Below, piece after piece: positions 7,740 to 15,787 of a stretch of DNA of 28,402 bases; position 1 is the first letter of the stretch, and every line of letters starts with the position of its first letter. Both the position numbers and the translations under genes were made by a program. A model generated the notes under the pieces. It did not search any database and was not told the DNA's origin. It saw only the letters and a list, made by a program, of their open reading frames with translations. Source of the DNA: CAMCXT01 sp046302715 (GTDB lineage: Bacteria > Bacteroidota > Bacteroidia > M30B66); assembly GCA_046302715.1 (NCBI GenBank), contig JBKCHQ010000008.1:1-28402 (forward strand), read 5' to 3'.

Positions 7740-9044
7740 TTAAATCCGCTTAATATCCGCCCCGATAGCCCTTAGTCGGGTATCGATATTTTGATAGCCT
7801 CGGTCTATTTGCTCAATATTATCAATAACCGATGTGCCTTCGGCAGAAAGAGCAGCAATAAGCAATGATACTCCTGCGCGGATGTCGGGAGAGGTCATTT
7901 TTATGCCTCGCAGTTTATATTTACGGTTTATCCCAATAATGGTAGCGCGATGCGGATCGCATAAGATAATCTGTGCGCCCATATCGATGAGCTTATCCAC
8001 AAAAAACAAGCGGCTTTCGAACATTTTCTGATGAATGAGCACCGAACCATTGGCTTGAGTGGCCACTACCAAAACAATGCTCAAAAGGTCGGGGGTAAAT
8101 CCGGGCCAGGGGGCATCTGCAACCGTGAGAATAGAGCCGTCAATGTACTTATTTATAGTGTAAGCTTCCTGTTCAGGAATTACAATATCGTCGCCATCAC
8201 GTATCACCTCAATACCCAGTTTTCTGAAAACATCAGGAATTACACCCAGATGCTCATAGCCGGTGTCTTTAATACGAATATGGCTTTGCGTCATGGCCGC
8301 AAGACCGATAAACGATCCAATCTCAATCATATCGGGCAACATACGATGTTCGCAACCGCCCAGTTCACCCACACCTTCAATGGTAAGGAGATTTGACCCC
8401 ACACCTTTAATTTTTGCCCCCATCGAATTAAGCATCTTGCATAATTGCTGAATATACGGCTCGCATGCAGCATTAAAAATGGTAGTGGTGCCTTTCGCTA
8501 AAACTGCCGCCATCACAATATTTGCTGTACCGGTAACCGATGCCTCATCTAAAAGCATGTAGGTTCCGCGCAATTCTTTAGCTTCAACTTTATAGAAATT
8601 CTCAACGCCATCAAAATCGAACTGGGCTCCTAAATTTTGGAAACCAATAAAATGTGTATCAAGGCGTCGACGGCCAATTTTATCGCCTCCAGGTTTGGGT
8701 ATGTAGCCTCTCCCGAAACGCGCCAATAAGGGCCCAACAATCATAACCGAACCGCGAAGTGCGGCGCCACGTTTTTTAAACTCTTCAGAAATCATAAAGT
8801 CAACATCCACAGCATCGGCCTGAAATGACCATGAGCCTTGACCCAATTTTTCAACTTTCACACCCAATGCACCAAGCAGATCGATGAGTTTATTAACGTC
8901 AACAATATCAGGCACGTTATGGATAATGCAACGTTCGGGCGTTAACAATACAGCACAAAGAATTTGTAGGGCTTCATTTTTAGCCCCTTGCGGAGTTAAT
9001 TCGCCAGAAAGACGCTTACCTCCAATAATTTCGAAACGGTTCAT
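7740..9044 (-). CDS. murA: UDP-N-acetylglucosamine 1-carboxyvinyltransferase
   Basis: This enzyme catalyses the first committed step of peptidoglycan synthesis, transferring enolpyruvyl from PEP to UDP-GlcNAc in the cytoplasm. The length of 434 residues is normal for the EPSP-synthase-like fold. Lys22 lies in QGAKNE. The active-site loop reads KPGGDKIGRRR, so the residue equivalent to the E. coli Cys115 (target of fosfomycin) is Asp121. Further conserved features are DEASVTGTAN and VIPDVFRKLG. It follows the DUF4290 gene by 5 bases and is probably co-transcribed with it. The Asp form is catalytically competent in other bacteria. Confidence 0.97.
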   Translation of the reverse strand: MNRFEIIGGKRLSGELTPQGAKNEALQILCAVLLTPERCIIHNVPDIVDVNKLIDLLGALGVKVEKLGQGSWSFQADAVDVDFMISEEFKKRGAALRGSVMIVGPLLARFGRGYIPKPGGDKIGRRRLDTHFIGFQNLGAQFDFDGVENFYKVEAKELRGTYMLLDEASVTGTANIVMAAVLAKGTTTIFNAACEPYIQQLCKMLNSMGAKIKGVGSNLLTIEGVGELGGCEHRMLPDMIEIGSFIGLAAMTQSHIRIKDTGYEHLGVIPDVFRKLGIEVIRDGDDIVIPEQEAYTINKYIDGSILTVADAPWPGFTPDLLSIVLVVATQANGSVLIHQKMFESRLFFVDKLIDMGAQIILCDPHRATIIGINRKYKLRGIKMTSPDIRAGVSLLIAALSAEGTSVIDNIEQIDRGYQNIDTRLRAIGADIKRI

Positions 9045-9049
9045 GCAAA

Positions 9050-9697
9050 TCAGTATGAGTTACTGCCGCCGAATTTACGCTTGAACTTGTTTTGTTTTTG
9101 CTTATTCTTATTAAACTTCTTACCCTGTCCTTGTGAATAATTTGCGTTTAGCACTTCTGTAGCGGCTCCCAGCTGGGTTCCTTCAGGCAGATTAAGTTCA
9201 TTTCCGGATAAAACAGCCAAATCTTTAAATATAATATCGTCAGAAACCGAATCGCGGTTCCAGGCCAAATATGACTTTTTAAGGTGATGGGCGATGGCAC
9301 TTACCACCGAATTTTTCAACTCGGGCTCTTCAATATTTTTAGCTTTTTCAATTACTTTCTCCACCACTCGACCATAATGGCGGTATTTTATCGAAGTCGA
9401 AGGATAATTTATTCGTTGGGGTTTAACATATAGATTTTCTTTAAGCGGCTTTGGATATGGCGCATCAACATCCAGTTTAAAATCAGATGCAATAAATAGA
9501 AAGTCCCAGAGCTTTTGCTTAAAGTCGTTTTGTTCTTTGAGCTGCGGGTTTAGTTGAGCTAAGACCGATATAATATCTTTTGCGGCAGCATTTCGGCGTT
9601 CGCGGTCTTCGATTGCACAGGCATTCTGAATCATTTTAGTAATAATTCTGCCGTGTTCGGAAATAATAAGGCGAGGCCTTTCTGAATTGTATTCCAT
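9050..9697 (-). CDS. DUF4290 family protein, Bacteroidota-specific, unknown function
   Basis: This 215-residue soluble protein resembles the DUF4290 family, found next to murA in Bacteroidota. The start MEYNSERPRLIISEHGR is distinctive. The body (to about residue 185) is predicted largely helical, without signal peptide or membrane segment. The C-terminal 25-30 residues are a low-complexity basic tail rich in Lys, Asn and Gln (GKKFNKNKQKQNKFKRKFGG). That tail suggests contact with nucleic acid or another polyanion, but this is inference only. It sits 5 bases before murA and 52 bases after the helicase gene, both on the same strand. No catalytic motif is recognised. Confidence 0.82.
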   Translation of the reverse strand: MEYNSERPRLIISEHGRIITKMIQNACAIEDRERRNAAAKDIISVLAQLNPQLKEQNDFKQKLWDFLFIASDFKLDVDAPYPKPLKENLYVKPQRINYPSTSIKYRHYGRVVEKVIEKAKNIEEPELKNSVVSAIAHHLKKSYLAWNRDSVSDDIIFKDLAVLSGNELNLPEGTQLGAATEVLNANYSQGQGKKFNKNKQKQNKFKRKFGGSNSY

Positions 9698-9719
9698 AAT
9701 TTTTTCTGAGAAAACAAGC

Positions 9720-9732
9720 GTCCTTAAAGGAC
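9720..9732. repeat. Short inverted repeat between helicase and DUF4290 genes
   Basis: GTCCTT and AAGGAC flank a single A, giving a five- to six-pair hairpin 18 bases past the helicase stop. On the minus strand it is followed by a T-poor tract (GCTTGTTTTC), so it is at best a weak terminator or attenuator ahead of DUF4290-murA. Confidence 0.35.
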
Positions 9733-9749
9733 TTTAGCTAAAATTGAAT

Positions 9750-12107
9750 TTAGCTTTCGAAAATCTTTAGACGGGCAAATTTAAGTAATAATTGCTTTTG
9801 TCCGGCTTTCTCGAAAAGTACAATCGCTTTTTTATCTCCCGATTGAGTATCAATAACCATAACCTTGCCCATACCAAAGCGTTCGTGTTCAACACGCATA
9901 CCCACTTTGAGCTTTTGAAGATTATCGGGAATAAATTCATTGCTTGAGCCTGCACTATCGGCAGTGGGCTTTTTAGCTAAGGGCTTAAAGGAGCCTTGAG
10001 GTTTTGGCGATGCCGTGGGTATATGTGTTTTTCGCATGGGATTGAAGCCCTCACCTGAAATTTTTCGTGGAGAAAAAGAGCCAAAAGATGAGCGTTCGTT
10101 CTCGAACGAGAAAAATCCACTCCCTCCGTTATTTTCGGTGGGCATATCGAGTAGGCTTTGATCTATTTCCTGTAAAAATCGGCTCGGTTCACAATAGTCT
10201 ATCTGCCCCCATTTATATCGCGATGTAGCATACGTTAACGTTAGAAATTCCTCGGCCCTTGTTAGCGCTACATAAAACAATCGGCGTTCCTCTTCGAGTT
10301 CCTCTCGCACATTTAATGAAAGTTGCGAAGGAAATAGATTTTCTTCCAGGCCTGTAACAAAGACCGCTTTGAACTCCAGGCCTTTAGCGGCATGAATGGT
10401 CATAAGCGTAACTTTATTAGCGTTGGGATCATCCTTATCGTCAGAGTCTGTTAATAGGGCGATATCCTGAACATATACATCCAGCGTACGCTCTTTTACT
10501 TCATCTTCACTTTCGGGAAGGGTATCCACAAATTCCTTAATCCCGCTTAATAATTGTTTCACATTTTCCTGACGCGAAATACCCTCAGGAGTTTTATCCG
10601 CATCGAGGTCCTTTAATAATCCCGACGATTTTGCAATGTGCATGGCCAAATCGAATGCATTTGACGTAGCAAGCCCATGTCGAAACGAACGAATCATAGT
10701 AACAAAATCGAGCACCTTTTGGGCGGCGGCCGACCCTAAAATGCCGCTTACCCCAACCTGCTCGATGACTTCCCAGAGACTCTTGTTCTGTTCGTCGGCC
10801 GTAACGGTAATTTTTTCGAGGGTGGTTTTGCCAATTCCTCTTGCCGGATAATTAATGACCCGCTTTAAGGCCTCTTCATCGTTGGGATTCAACACCAGTC
10901 TGAAATAAGCTATCAGGTCTTTTATTTCTTTGCGTTTATAGAAGGATAATCCGCCGTAAATTCTGTAATCAATGCCTCTCTTGCGCAAGGCCTCTTCCAT
11001 AGCCCTGCTTTGGGCGTTGGTGCGGTACAATATGGCGATGTCCTTATTTTGCATTTGATGTTGCATCCGCAGGTCAAAAATCGCATTGGCCACTTTAACA
11101 CCTTCTTCATTATCGGATAATGCCTTAAGCACCGTAATTAAATTACCGGTTGTATTCTCGGTCCACACCACTTTCTTCAGCTGCTCTTTGTTGTGCCTAA
11201 TCACAGAATTAGCAGCCTGAACAATGGTTTTGGTTGAACGATAGTTCTGTTCGAGTTTAAACGTTTTAAGTTCGGGATAATCTTTTTCGAAATTGAGTAT
11301 GTTTTGAATGTTGGCGCCCCTGAAAGCATAAATACTTTGTGCATCGTCTCCCACTACACATATATTTTGATGCATGGCAGCAAGCTTCTTCACAATAAGG
11401 TATTGACTAAAGTTGGTATCCTGATACTCATCAACTAAAATGTATCTAAACTTTTGCTGATATTTATATAACACTTCAGGATATTGCTTAAGCAGCACGT
11501 TGGTTTTAAACAACAAATCATCAAAATCCATGGCTGAAGCTTTAAATAGTCGCTTATCGTACGCCTCGTAAATAAGACCCAATTTGGGCTTGGCGCTTTT
11601 GCGATCGTCCTCGAGTATTTCGGGATTGGAGCAATATTCACGGGCCGAAATAAGATTGTTTTTCGCGGTTGATATTCGACTCAAAACCAATGAAGGTTTA
11701 TAAATTTTATCGTCGAGTTGTAGCTCTGCCAAGATGGTTTTGATGAGGCTTTTTGAATCATCCGTATCATAGATAGTAAAGTTTGAAGGGTATCCAATCA
11801 AGCCAGCTTCGGCACGAAGAATTCGGGCAAAAACCGAGTGAAAGGTACCCATCCAGAGGTTTCGAGCTTCGGTTCCGGGCACCAAATTAGATATACGCTC
11901 CTTCATTTCTCTAGCGGCTTTGTTGGTAAAAGTTAGCGCCAGAATATGAAATGAATCAACCCCTTTACTTAATAAGTTGGCAATGCGAAACGTTAAAACA
12001 CGTGTTTTACCCGAACCGGCACCGGCAATTATCATAACGGGTCCTTCGGTACATTCTGCTGCTTGACGCTGCACAGGATTTAAACCATCCAAAAAATCAC
12101 GATTCAT
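9750..12107 (-). CDS. UvrD/PcrA-type superfamily 1 DNA helicase
   Basis: This 785-residue 3'-5' helicase serves nucleotide excision and mismatch repair and clearing of proteins from DNA. Motifs run in order: Q motif LNPVQRQA (9-16), Walker A AGAGSGKT (28-35), the Ia motif ALTFTNKAA (57-65), Walker B DEYQD (226-230), GDDAQSIYAFRGA (motif III), LEQNYRS (motif IV), VTLMTIHAAKGLEF (motif V) and FYVALTRAEE (motif VI). A linker of about 90 residues leads to a C-terminal Tudor-like domain (about 733-785, LKVGMRVEHERFGMGKV) as in PcrA, where it contacts RNA polymerase. The family symbols pcrA and uvrD are both used for such proteins, so none is given. It is divergent from the ribosomal cluster. Confidence 0.96.
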   Translation of the reverse strand: MNRDFLDGLNPVQRQAAECTEGPVMIIAGAGSGKTRVLTFRIANLLSKGVDSFHILALTFTNKAAREMKERISNLVPGTEARNLWMGTFHSVFARILRAEAGLIGYPSNFTIYDTDDSKSLIKTILAELQLDDKIYKPSLVLSRISTAKNNLISAREYCSNPEILEDDRKSAKPKLGLIYEAYDKRLFKASAMDFDDLLFKTNVLLKQYPEVLYKYQQKFRYILVDEYQDTNFSQYLIVKKLAAMHQNICVVGDDAQSIYAFRGANIQNILNFEKDYPELKTFKLEQNYRSTKTIVQAANSVIRHNKEQLKKVVWTENTTGNLITVLKALSDNEEGVKVANAIFDLRMQHQMQNKDIAILYRTNAQSRAMEEALRKRGIDYRIYGGLSFYKRKEIKDLIAYFRLVLNPNDEEALKRVINYPARGIGKTTLEKITVTADEQNKSLWEVIEQVGVSGILGSAAAQKVLDFVTMIRSFRHGLATSNAFDLAMHIAKSSGLLKDLDADKTPEGISRQENVKQLLSGIKEFVDTLPESEDEVKERTLDVYVQDIALLTDSDDKDDPNANKVTLMTIHAAKGLEFKAVFVTGLEENLFPSQLSLNVREELEEERRLFYVALTRAEEFLTLTYATSRYKWGQIDYCEPSRFLQEIDQSLLDMPTENNGGSGFFSFENERSSFGSFSPRKISGEGFNPMRKTHIPTASPKPQGSFKPLAKKPTADSAGSSNEFIPDNLQKLKVGMRVEHERFGMGKVMVIDTQSGDKKAIVLFEKAGQKQLLLKFARLKIFES

Positions 12108-12288
12108 GACACAAAATTACAGCAAGGCATGCCGGCTTTTTGGATCAACCCTGTCGTTTTTTTGAACAATTGCATTTTTACCGACTTTCTATTGCATTTA
12201 TATCGGTTTGAAGTTTCCAAAACATCAGGCATTTATTAGGCATATTTACCCTTATAAAAATTATCCTAAAAAAAATTGCATAACTGCG

Positions 12289-12318
12289 TTGGTATATAAA
12301 AAGTTGTTTCTATCTTTG
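12289..12318 (+). promoter_or_regulatory. Promoter of the rpsL-led ribosomal operon
   Basis: TTG at 12289-12291, a spacer of 19 bases, then TATCTTTG at 12311-12318 match the Bacteroidota housekeeping promoter (TTG-N19-TAnnTTTG). A/T-rich tracts precede the -33 element from about 12253 and could act as an UP-like element. The leader to rpsL is about 60 bases. Confidence 0.85.
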
Positions 12319-12322
12319 CGCT

Positions 12323-12335
12323 CCCAAAATTTGGG
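12323..12335 (+). repeat. Inverted repeat at the start of the rpsL leader
   Basis: CCCAAA and TTTGGG are separated by one base, immediately after the -7 box, so this would be at or near the 5' end of the transcript. A five-pair stem with a three-base loop is possible. There is no T-run, so it is not a terminator. It may stabilise the 5' end. Confidence 0.4.
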
Positions 12336-12385
12336 CAGTAATACTATTTAACAACGAATATACACCATAAAATTTAAGCACCAGC

Positions 12386-12790
12386 ATGCCTACCATTCAG
12401 CAGCTTGTACGTAAAGGACGCAGCGCCAATGCTGCAAAAAGTAAGAGTCCGGCATTGGATTCTTGTCCGCAGCGCCGCGGAGTTTGTACACGTGTGTACA
12501 CCACAACTCCGAAGAAACCAAATTCTGCCATGCGTAAAGTTGCGCGTGTGCGATTGACGAATTCTAAAGAAGTGAATGCTTACATTCCGGGCGAAGGTCA
12601 CAACCTTCAAGAGCACTCAATTGTGCTCATCCGTGGAGGAAGGGTAAAAGATTTACCGGGAGTTAGGTATCACATCGTGCGCGGAGCCCTAGACACATCA
12701 GGTGTTGAGGGACGTAATCAGCGCCGTTCAAAATATGGAACCAAGCGTCCGAAACCAGGCCAACCGGCTGCAACTAAAAAGAAAAAATAA
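12386..12790 (+). CDS. rpsL: 30S ribosomal protein S12
   Basis: S12 sits at the decoding centre at the interface of the 30S subunit. The protein has 134 residues and ends in a basic tail (ATKKKK). PTIQQLVRKGR at the start and TTPKKPNSA in the middle are diagnostic. Lys43 and Lys88 (GGRVKDLPG) are both wild type, so there is no sign of the classic streptomycin-resistance substitutions. Asp89 is the residue methylthiolated by RimO in E. coli. It is first in the cluster, 68 bases after the promoter -7 box, and has no Shine-Dalgarno sequence. Confidence 0.99.
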   Translation: MPTIQQLVRKGRSANAAKSKSPALDSCPQRRGVCTRVYTTTPKKPNSAMRKVARVRLTNSKEVNAYIPGEGHNLQEHSIVLIRGGRVKDLPGVRYHIVRGALDTSGVEGRNQRRSKYGTKRPKPGQPAATKKKK

Positions 12791-12813
12791 TCTATAGTGC
12801 GCAATCATAAACA

Positions 12814-13281
12814 ATGAGAAAGTCAACGCCCAAAAGAATTCCACGCCTTCCTGATCCACGTTTCTCAGATCCGGTGGTTACACGTTTTGTAAACAACATG
12901 ATGTACGACGGTAAAAAAAGTATTGCGTTCAATATTTTTTACGATGCCATCGACATCGTTACTAAGCGTGCAGATGAAAACGGACATGAAGTTTGGAAAC
13001 GTGCATTGGAAAATGTAAGCCCTTCTGTTGAAGTTAAAAGTCGCAGAGTGGGTGGTGCAACATTTCAGATTCCGATGGAGATTCGCCCTGACCGCAGAAC
13101 TGCCCTCGGTATGAAATGGTTAATCATGTATGCCCGCAAGCGCAACGAAAAATCAATGGCGCAAAAATTAGCTTCAGAAATACTTGCAGCGAGCAAGGGC
13201 GAAGGAGCAGCACACAAAAAGAAAGAAGATACGCATCGTATGGCAGAAGCCAACAAAGCATTTTCGCATTTTAGATTCTAA
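12814..13281 (+). CDS. rpsG: 30S ribosomal protein S7
   Basis: S7 nucleates assembly of the 30S head by binding the 3' major domain of 16S rRNA and contacts the E-site tRNA. The length of 155 residues is standard. Recognisable segments are DPRFSDPVVTRFVNNMM, VKSRRVGGATFQIP and the C-terminal NKAFSHFRF. It follows rpsL by 23 bases. In E. coli S7 represses translation from the long rpsL-rpsG gap; the short gap here gives little room for the same structure. Confidence 0.99.
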   Translation: MRKSTPKRIPRLPDPRFSDPVVTRFVNNMMYDGKKSIAFNIFYDAIDIVTKRADENGHEVWKRALENVSPSVEVKSRRVGGATFQIPMEIRPDRRTALGMKWLIMYARKRNEKSMAQKLASEILAASKGEGAAHKKKEDTHRMAEANKAFSHFRF

Positions 13282-13317
13282 TAAAACAACATACCCGCAA
13301 ACGAAGAGGACTAATTT

Positions 13318-15423
13318 ATGAGTCACGATTTAAAATACACCCGAAACATTGGTATCGCCGCGCACATCGATGCGGGTAAAACCACAACTACAGAACGTAT
13401 TCTGTATTACACCGGCGTTAATCACAAAATTGGTGAGGTACACGACGGTGCGGCTACCATGGACTGGATGGTGCAGGAGCAAGAAAGAGGTATTACCATT
13501 ACTTCTGCAGCGACTACATGTTTCTGGAATTATGCCGGCCAGAAATACAAAATGAACATCATTGATACTCCAGGTCACGTTGACTTTACCGTAGAGGTAA
13601 ATCGTTCGTTGCGTGTTTTGGATGGTCTTGTATTCCTTTTCTCTGCGGTTGATGGTGTGGAGCCTCAATCAGAAACCAACTGGCGTCTGGCCAACAACTA
13701 CAACGTTACCCGTTTGGGCTTCGTGAATAAAATGGATCGTCAAGGTGCAGATTTTTTAAATGTAGTTAAACAAGTTAAGGAGATTTTAGGAGGCAATCCA
13801 CTACCGCTTCAGCTTCCAATTGGTGCTGAGGAAACCTTTAAAGGGGTAGTTGACTTAATCAATTGGCGTGGAATGGTTTGGAATGAACACGATAGAGGGA
13901 TGACCTACGAAATCGTTGACATTCCAGCGGACATGGTGGAGGAAGCTCGTGAATGGCGTGAGAAATTACTCGAAGCAGCCGCTGAATTCGATGAGAATTT
14001 AATGGAAAAGTATTTCGAAGACCCTGAATCTTTAACAGAACGTGAAATATTGACGGCTCTTCGTAAAGCTTGTGTTGCCAATAAGGTGGTTCCAATGCTT
14101 TGTGGTTCGGCGTTCAAAAACAAAGGCGTACAAACCATGCTCGACCTTGTGATGGAATTAATGCCTTCACCTCTCGATAAAGAAAATATTGTTGGAACCA
14201 ATCCCGACAATGGTGAGGAAGTAGTGCGTAGACCTGATATTAAAGATCCGTTTACTGCGCTTGCATTTAAAATTGCTACTGATCCTTTCGTTGGACGTTT
14301 ATGTTTTTTCAGAGCATATTCTGGTCATTTAGATGCCGGTTCTTATGTTTTAAATACCCGCAGTGGAAATAAAGAGCGTATCAGCCGAATTTTCCAAATG
14401 CACGCCAATAAACAAAATGCTATCGAATATATAGAAGCAGGTGATATTGGTGCGGCTGTTGGCTTTAAAGACATTAAAACCGGGGATACCCTTTGCGACG
14501 AAAAAAATCCTATCGTTCTTGAAGCTATGCAGTTTCCTGAACCGGTTATTGGTATCGCGATTGAGCCTAAAACACAGGCAGATGTTGACCGATTGGGGAT
14601 GGCATTAGGTAAACTTTCCGAAGAGGATCCAACGTTCCGTGTTCGTACGGATGAAGAAACCGGCCAAACCATCATTTCTGGTATGGGTGAGCTTCATCTT
14701 GAAATTATTATGGACCGCTTGAAACGCGAGTTTAAAGTTGAATGTAATCAAGGTGCACCTCAGGTTAATTACAAAGAAACCATCATGGGTACCGTATCAC
14801 ACCGTGAAGTTTACAAGAAACAGACGGGTGGTCGTGGTAAGTTCGCGGATATCGTGGTTACCATTTCGCCCGTTGATGATGGCAAAGAAGGTCTTCAATT
14901 CGTTAACGAAGTTGTGGGTGGTAATATTCCACGTGAATTTATTCCATCGGTAGAAAAAGGCTTCAAGGCAGCCATGTCAAATGGTGTGCTAGCCGGATAT
15001 ACTATGGACAGCCTCAAGGTGCGTCTTACAGACGGTTCTTACCACGCGGTTGACTCTGATGCGCTTTCATTTGAAATTTGCGCACGTACAGCCTTCCGCG
15101 AAGCGCTTCCAAAAGCACAACCTGTCCTTCTTGAGCCCATCATGAAGGTTGAGGTAATCACGCCTGAACAAAACATGGGTGATGTTGTGGGAGATTTGAA
15201 CCGTCGCCGTGGCCAGATTGAAGGCATGGACTCAAAAGGAAATGCCCAGGTTATAAAAGCAAAAGTTCCGCTATCAGAAATGTTTGGTTATGTAACCCAG
15301 TTACGTACACTAACATCAGGAAGAGCTACATCAACTATGGAACCTTCGCACTACGCTGAAGCTCCACGTAACATCGCCGATGATGTAATTGCAAAAGCAA
15401 AAGGTAAAGCAGCAAAAGTTTAA
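13318..15423 (+). CDS. fusA: Translation elongation factor G
   Basis: EF-G is the GTPase that drives translocation and, with RRF, ribosome recycling. The protein has 701 residues. GTPase motifs are AHIDAGKTT (15-23), RGIT (57-60), DTPGH (83-87) and NKMD (137-140). Domains II-V follow, including SGMGELHLEI in domain III and the C-terminal EF-G fold. The start is preceded by GAAGAGGA about 8 bases upstream, one of the few Shine-Dalgarno-like sequences in the cluster. It lies between rpsG and rpsJ with no tuf afterwards. Whether a second EF-G paralogue exists elsewhere cannot be told. Confidence 0.99.
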   Translation: MSHDLKYTRNIGIAAHIDAGKTTTTERILYYTGVNHKIGEVHDGAATMDWMVQEQERGITITSAATTCFWNYAGQKYKMNIIDTPGHVDFTVEVNRSLRVLDGLVFLFSAVDGVEPQSETNWRLANNYNVTRLGFVNKMDRQGADFLNVVKQVKEILGGNPLPLQLPIGAEETFKGVVDLINWRGMVWNEHDRGMTYEIVDIPADMVEEAREWREKLLEAAAEFDENLMEKYFEDPESLTEREILTALRKACVANKVVPMLCGSAFKNKGVQTMLDLVMELMPSPLDKENIVGTNPDNGEEVVRRPDIKDPFTALAFKIATDPFVGRLCFFRAYSGHLDAGSYVLNTRSGNKERISRIFQMHANKQNAIEYIEAGDIGAAVGFKDIKTGDTLCDEKNPIVLEAMQFPEPVIGIAIEPKTQADVDRLGMALGKLSEEDPTFRVRTDEETGQTIISGMGELHLEIIMDRLKREFKVECNQGAPQVNYKETIMGTVSHREVYKKQTGGRGKFADIVVTISPVDDGKEGLQFVNEVVGGNIPREFIPSVEKGFKAAMSNGVLAGYTMDSLKVRLTDGSYHAVDSDALSFEICARTAFREALPKAQPVLLEPIMKVEVITPEQNMGDVVGDLNRRRGQIEGMDSKGNAQVIKAKVPLSEMFGYVTQLRTLTSGRATSTMEPSHYAEAPRNIADDVIAKAKGKAAKV

Positions 15424-15441
15424 TCGTTCTTTATACTCTAC

Positions 15442-15750
15442 ATGAGCCAGAAAATCCGCATCAAACTCAAGTCATACGACTATAATTTAGTCGATAAGTG
15501 GGCTGAGAAAATCGTTAAGACTGTAAAAACTACAGGAGCCGTAGTTAGTGGACCTATTCCACTTCCTACCAATAAGAAAATATTTACGGTATTGCGTTCG
15601 CCGCACGTAAATAAAAAAGCACGTGAGCAATTTCAACTTTGCTCCTACAAGCGTTTGATGGATATCTATTCTACCACCTCTAAGCCGGTAGATGCTCTAA
15701 TGAAACTGGAATTGCCCAGCGGAGTTGAGGTTGAAATCAAAGTATTGTAA
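15442..15750 (+). CDS. rpsJ: 30S ribosomal protein S10
   Basis: S10 (102 residues) is part of the 30S head; in E. coli it also acts as NusE in antitermination with NusB. SQKIRIKLKSYDYNLVD at the start, GPIPLPTNKKIFTVLRSPHV in the long loop and LPSGVEVEIKVL at the end are diagnostic. It starts 18 bases after fusA, joining the str and S10 segments with no separate S10 promoter seen. Confidence 0.99.
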   Translation: MSQKIRIKLKSYDYNLVDKWAEKIVKTVKTTGAVVSGPIPLPTNKKIFTVLRSPHVNKKAREQFQLCSYKRLMDIYSTTSKPVDALMKLELPSGVEVEIKVL

Positions 15751-15787
15751 TTAAAACAAGAAAAACTGTATTCAAAAAATACACAAA

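Noticed and set aside
12112..12119. TAATTTTG on the minus strand as a promoter -7 box for the helicase gene
   Set aside because: It matches TAnnTTTG but lies only 4 bases before the start codon, and no TTG is found 19-21 bases further upstream.
12108..12385. Small RNA or extra gene in the helicase-rpsL divergent gap
   Set aside because: Apart from the rpsL promoter and leader repeat, the gap is A/T-rich with only a short GGCATGCC palindrome near 12126-12133. No coding frame or stable RNA fold was seen.
13330..13668. Minus-strand open frame of 112 codons inside fusA
   Set aside because: It mirrors the GTPase domain of EF-G, has no recognisable product and no promoter, so it is a shadow of the strong codon bias of fusA.
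15767..15783. Small hairpin TGTATT/AATACA just before rplC
   Set aside because: It has six mostly A-T pairs with no T-run. A hairpin this weak is expected by chance in A/T-rich gaps.
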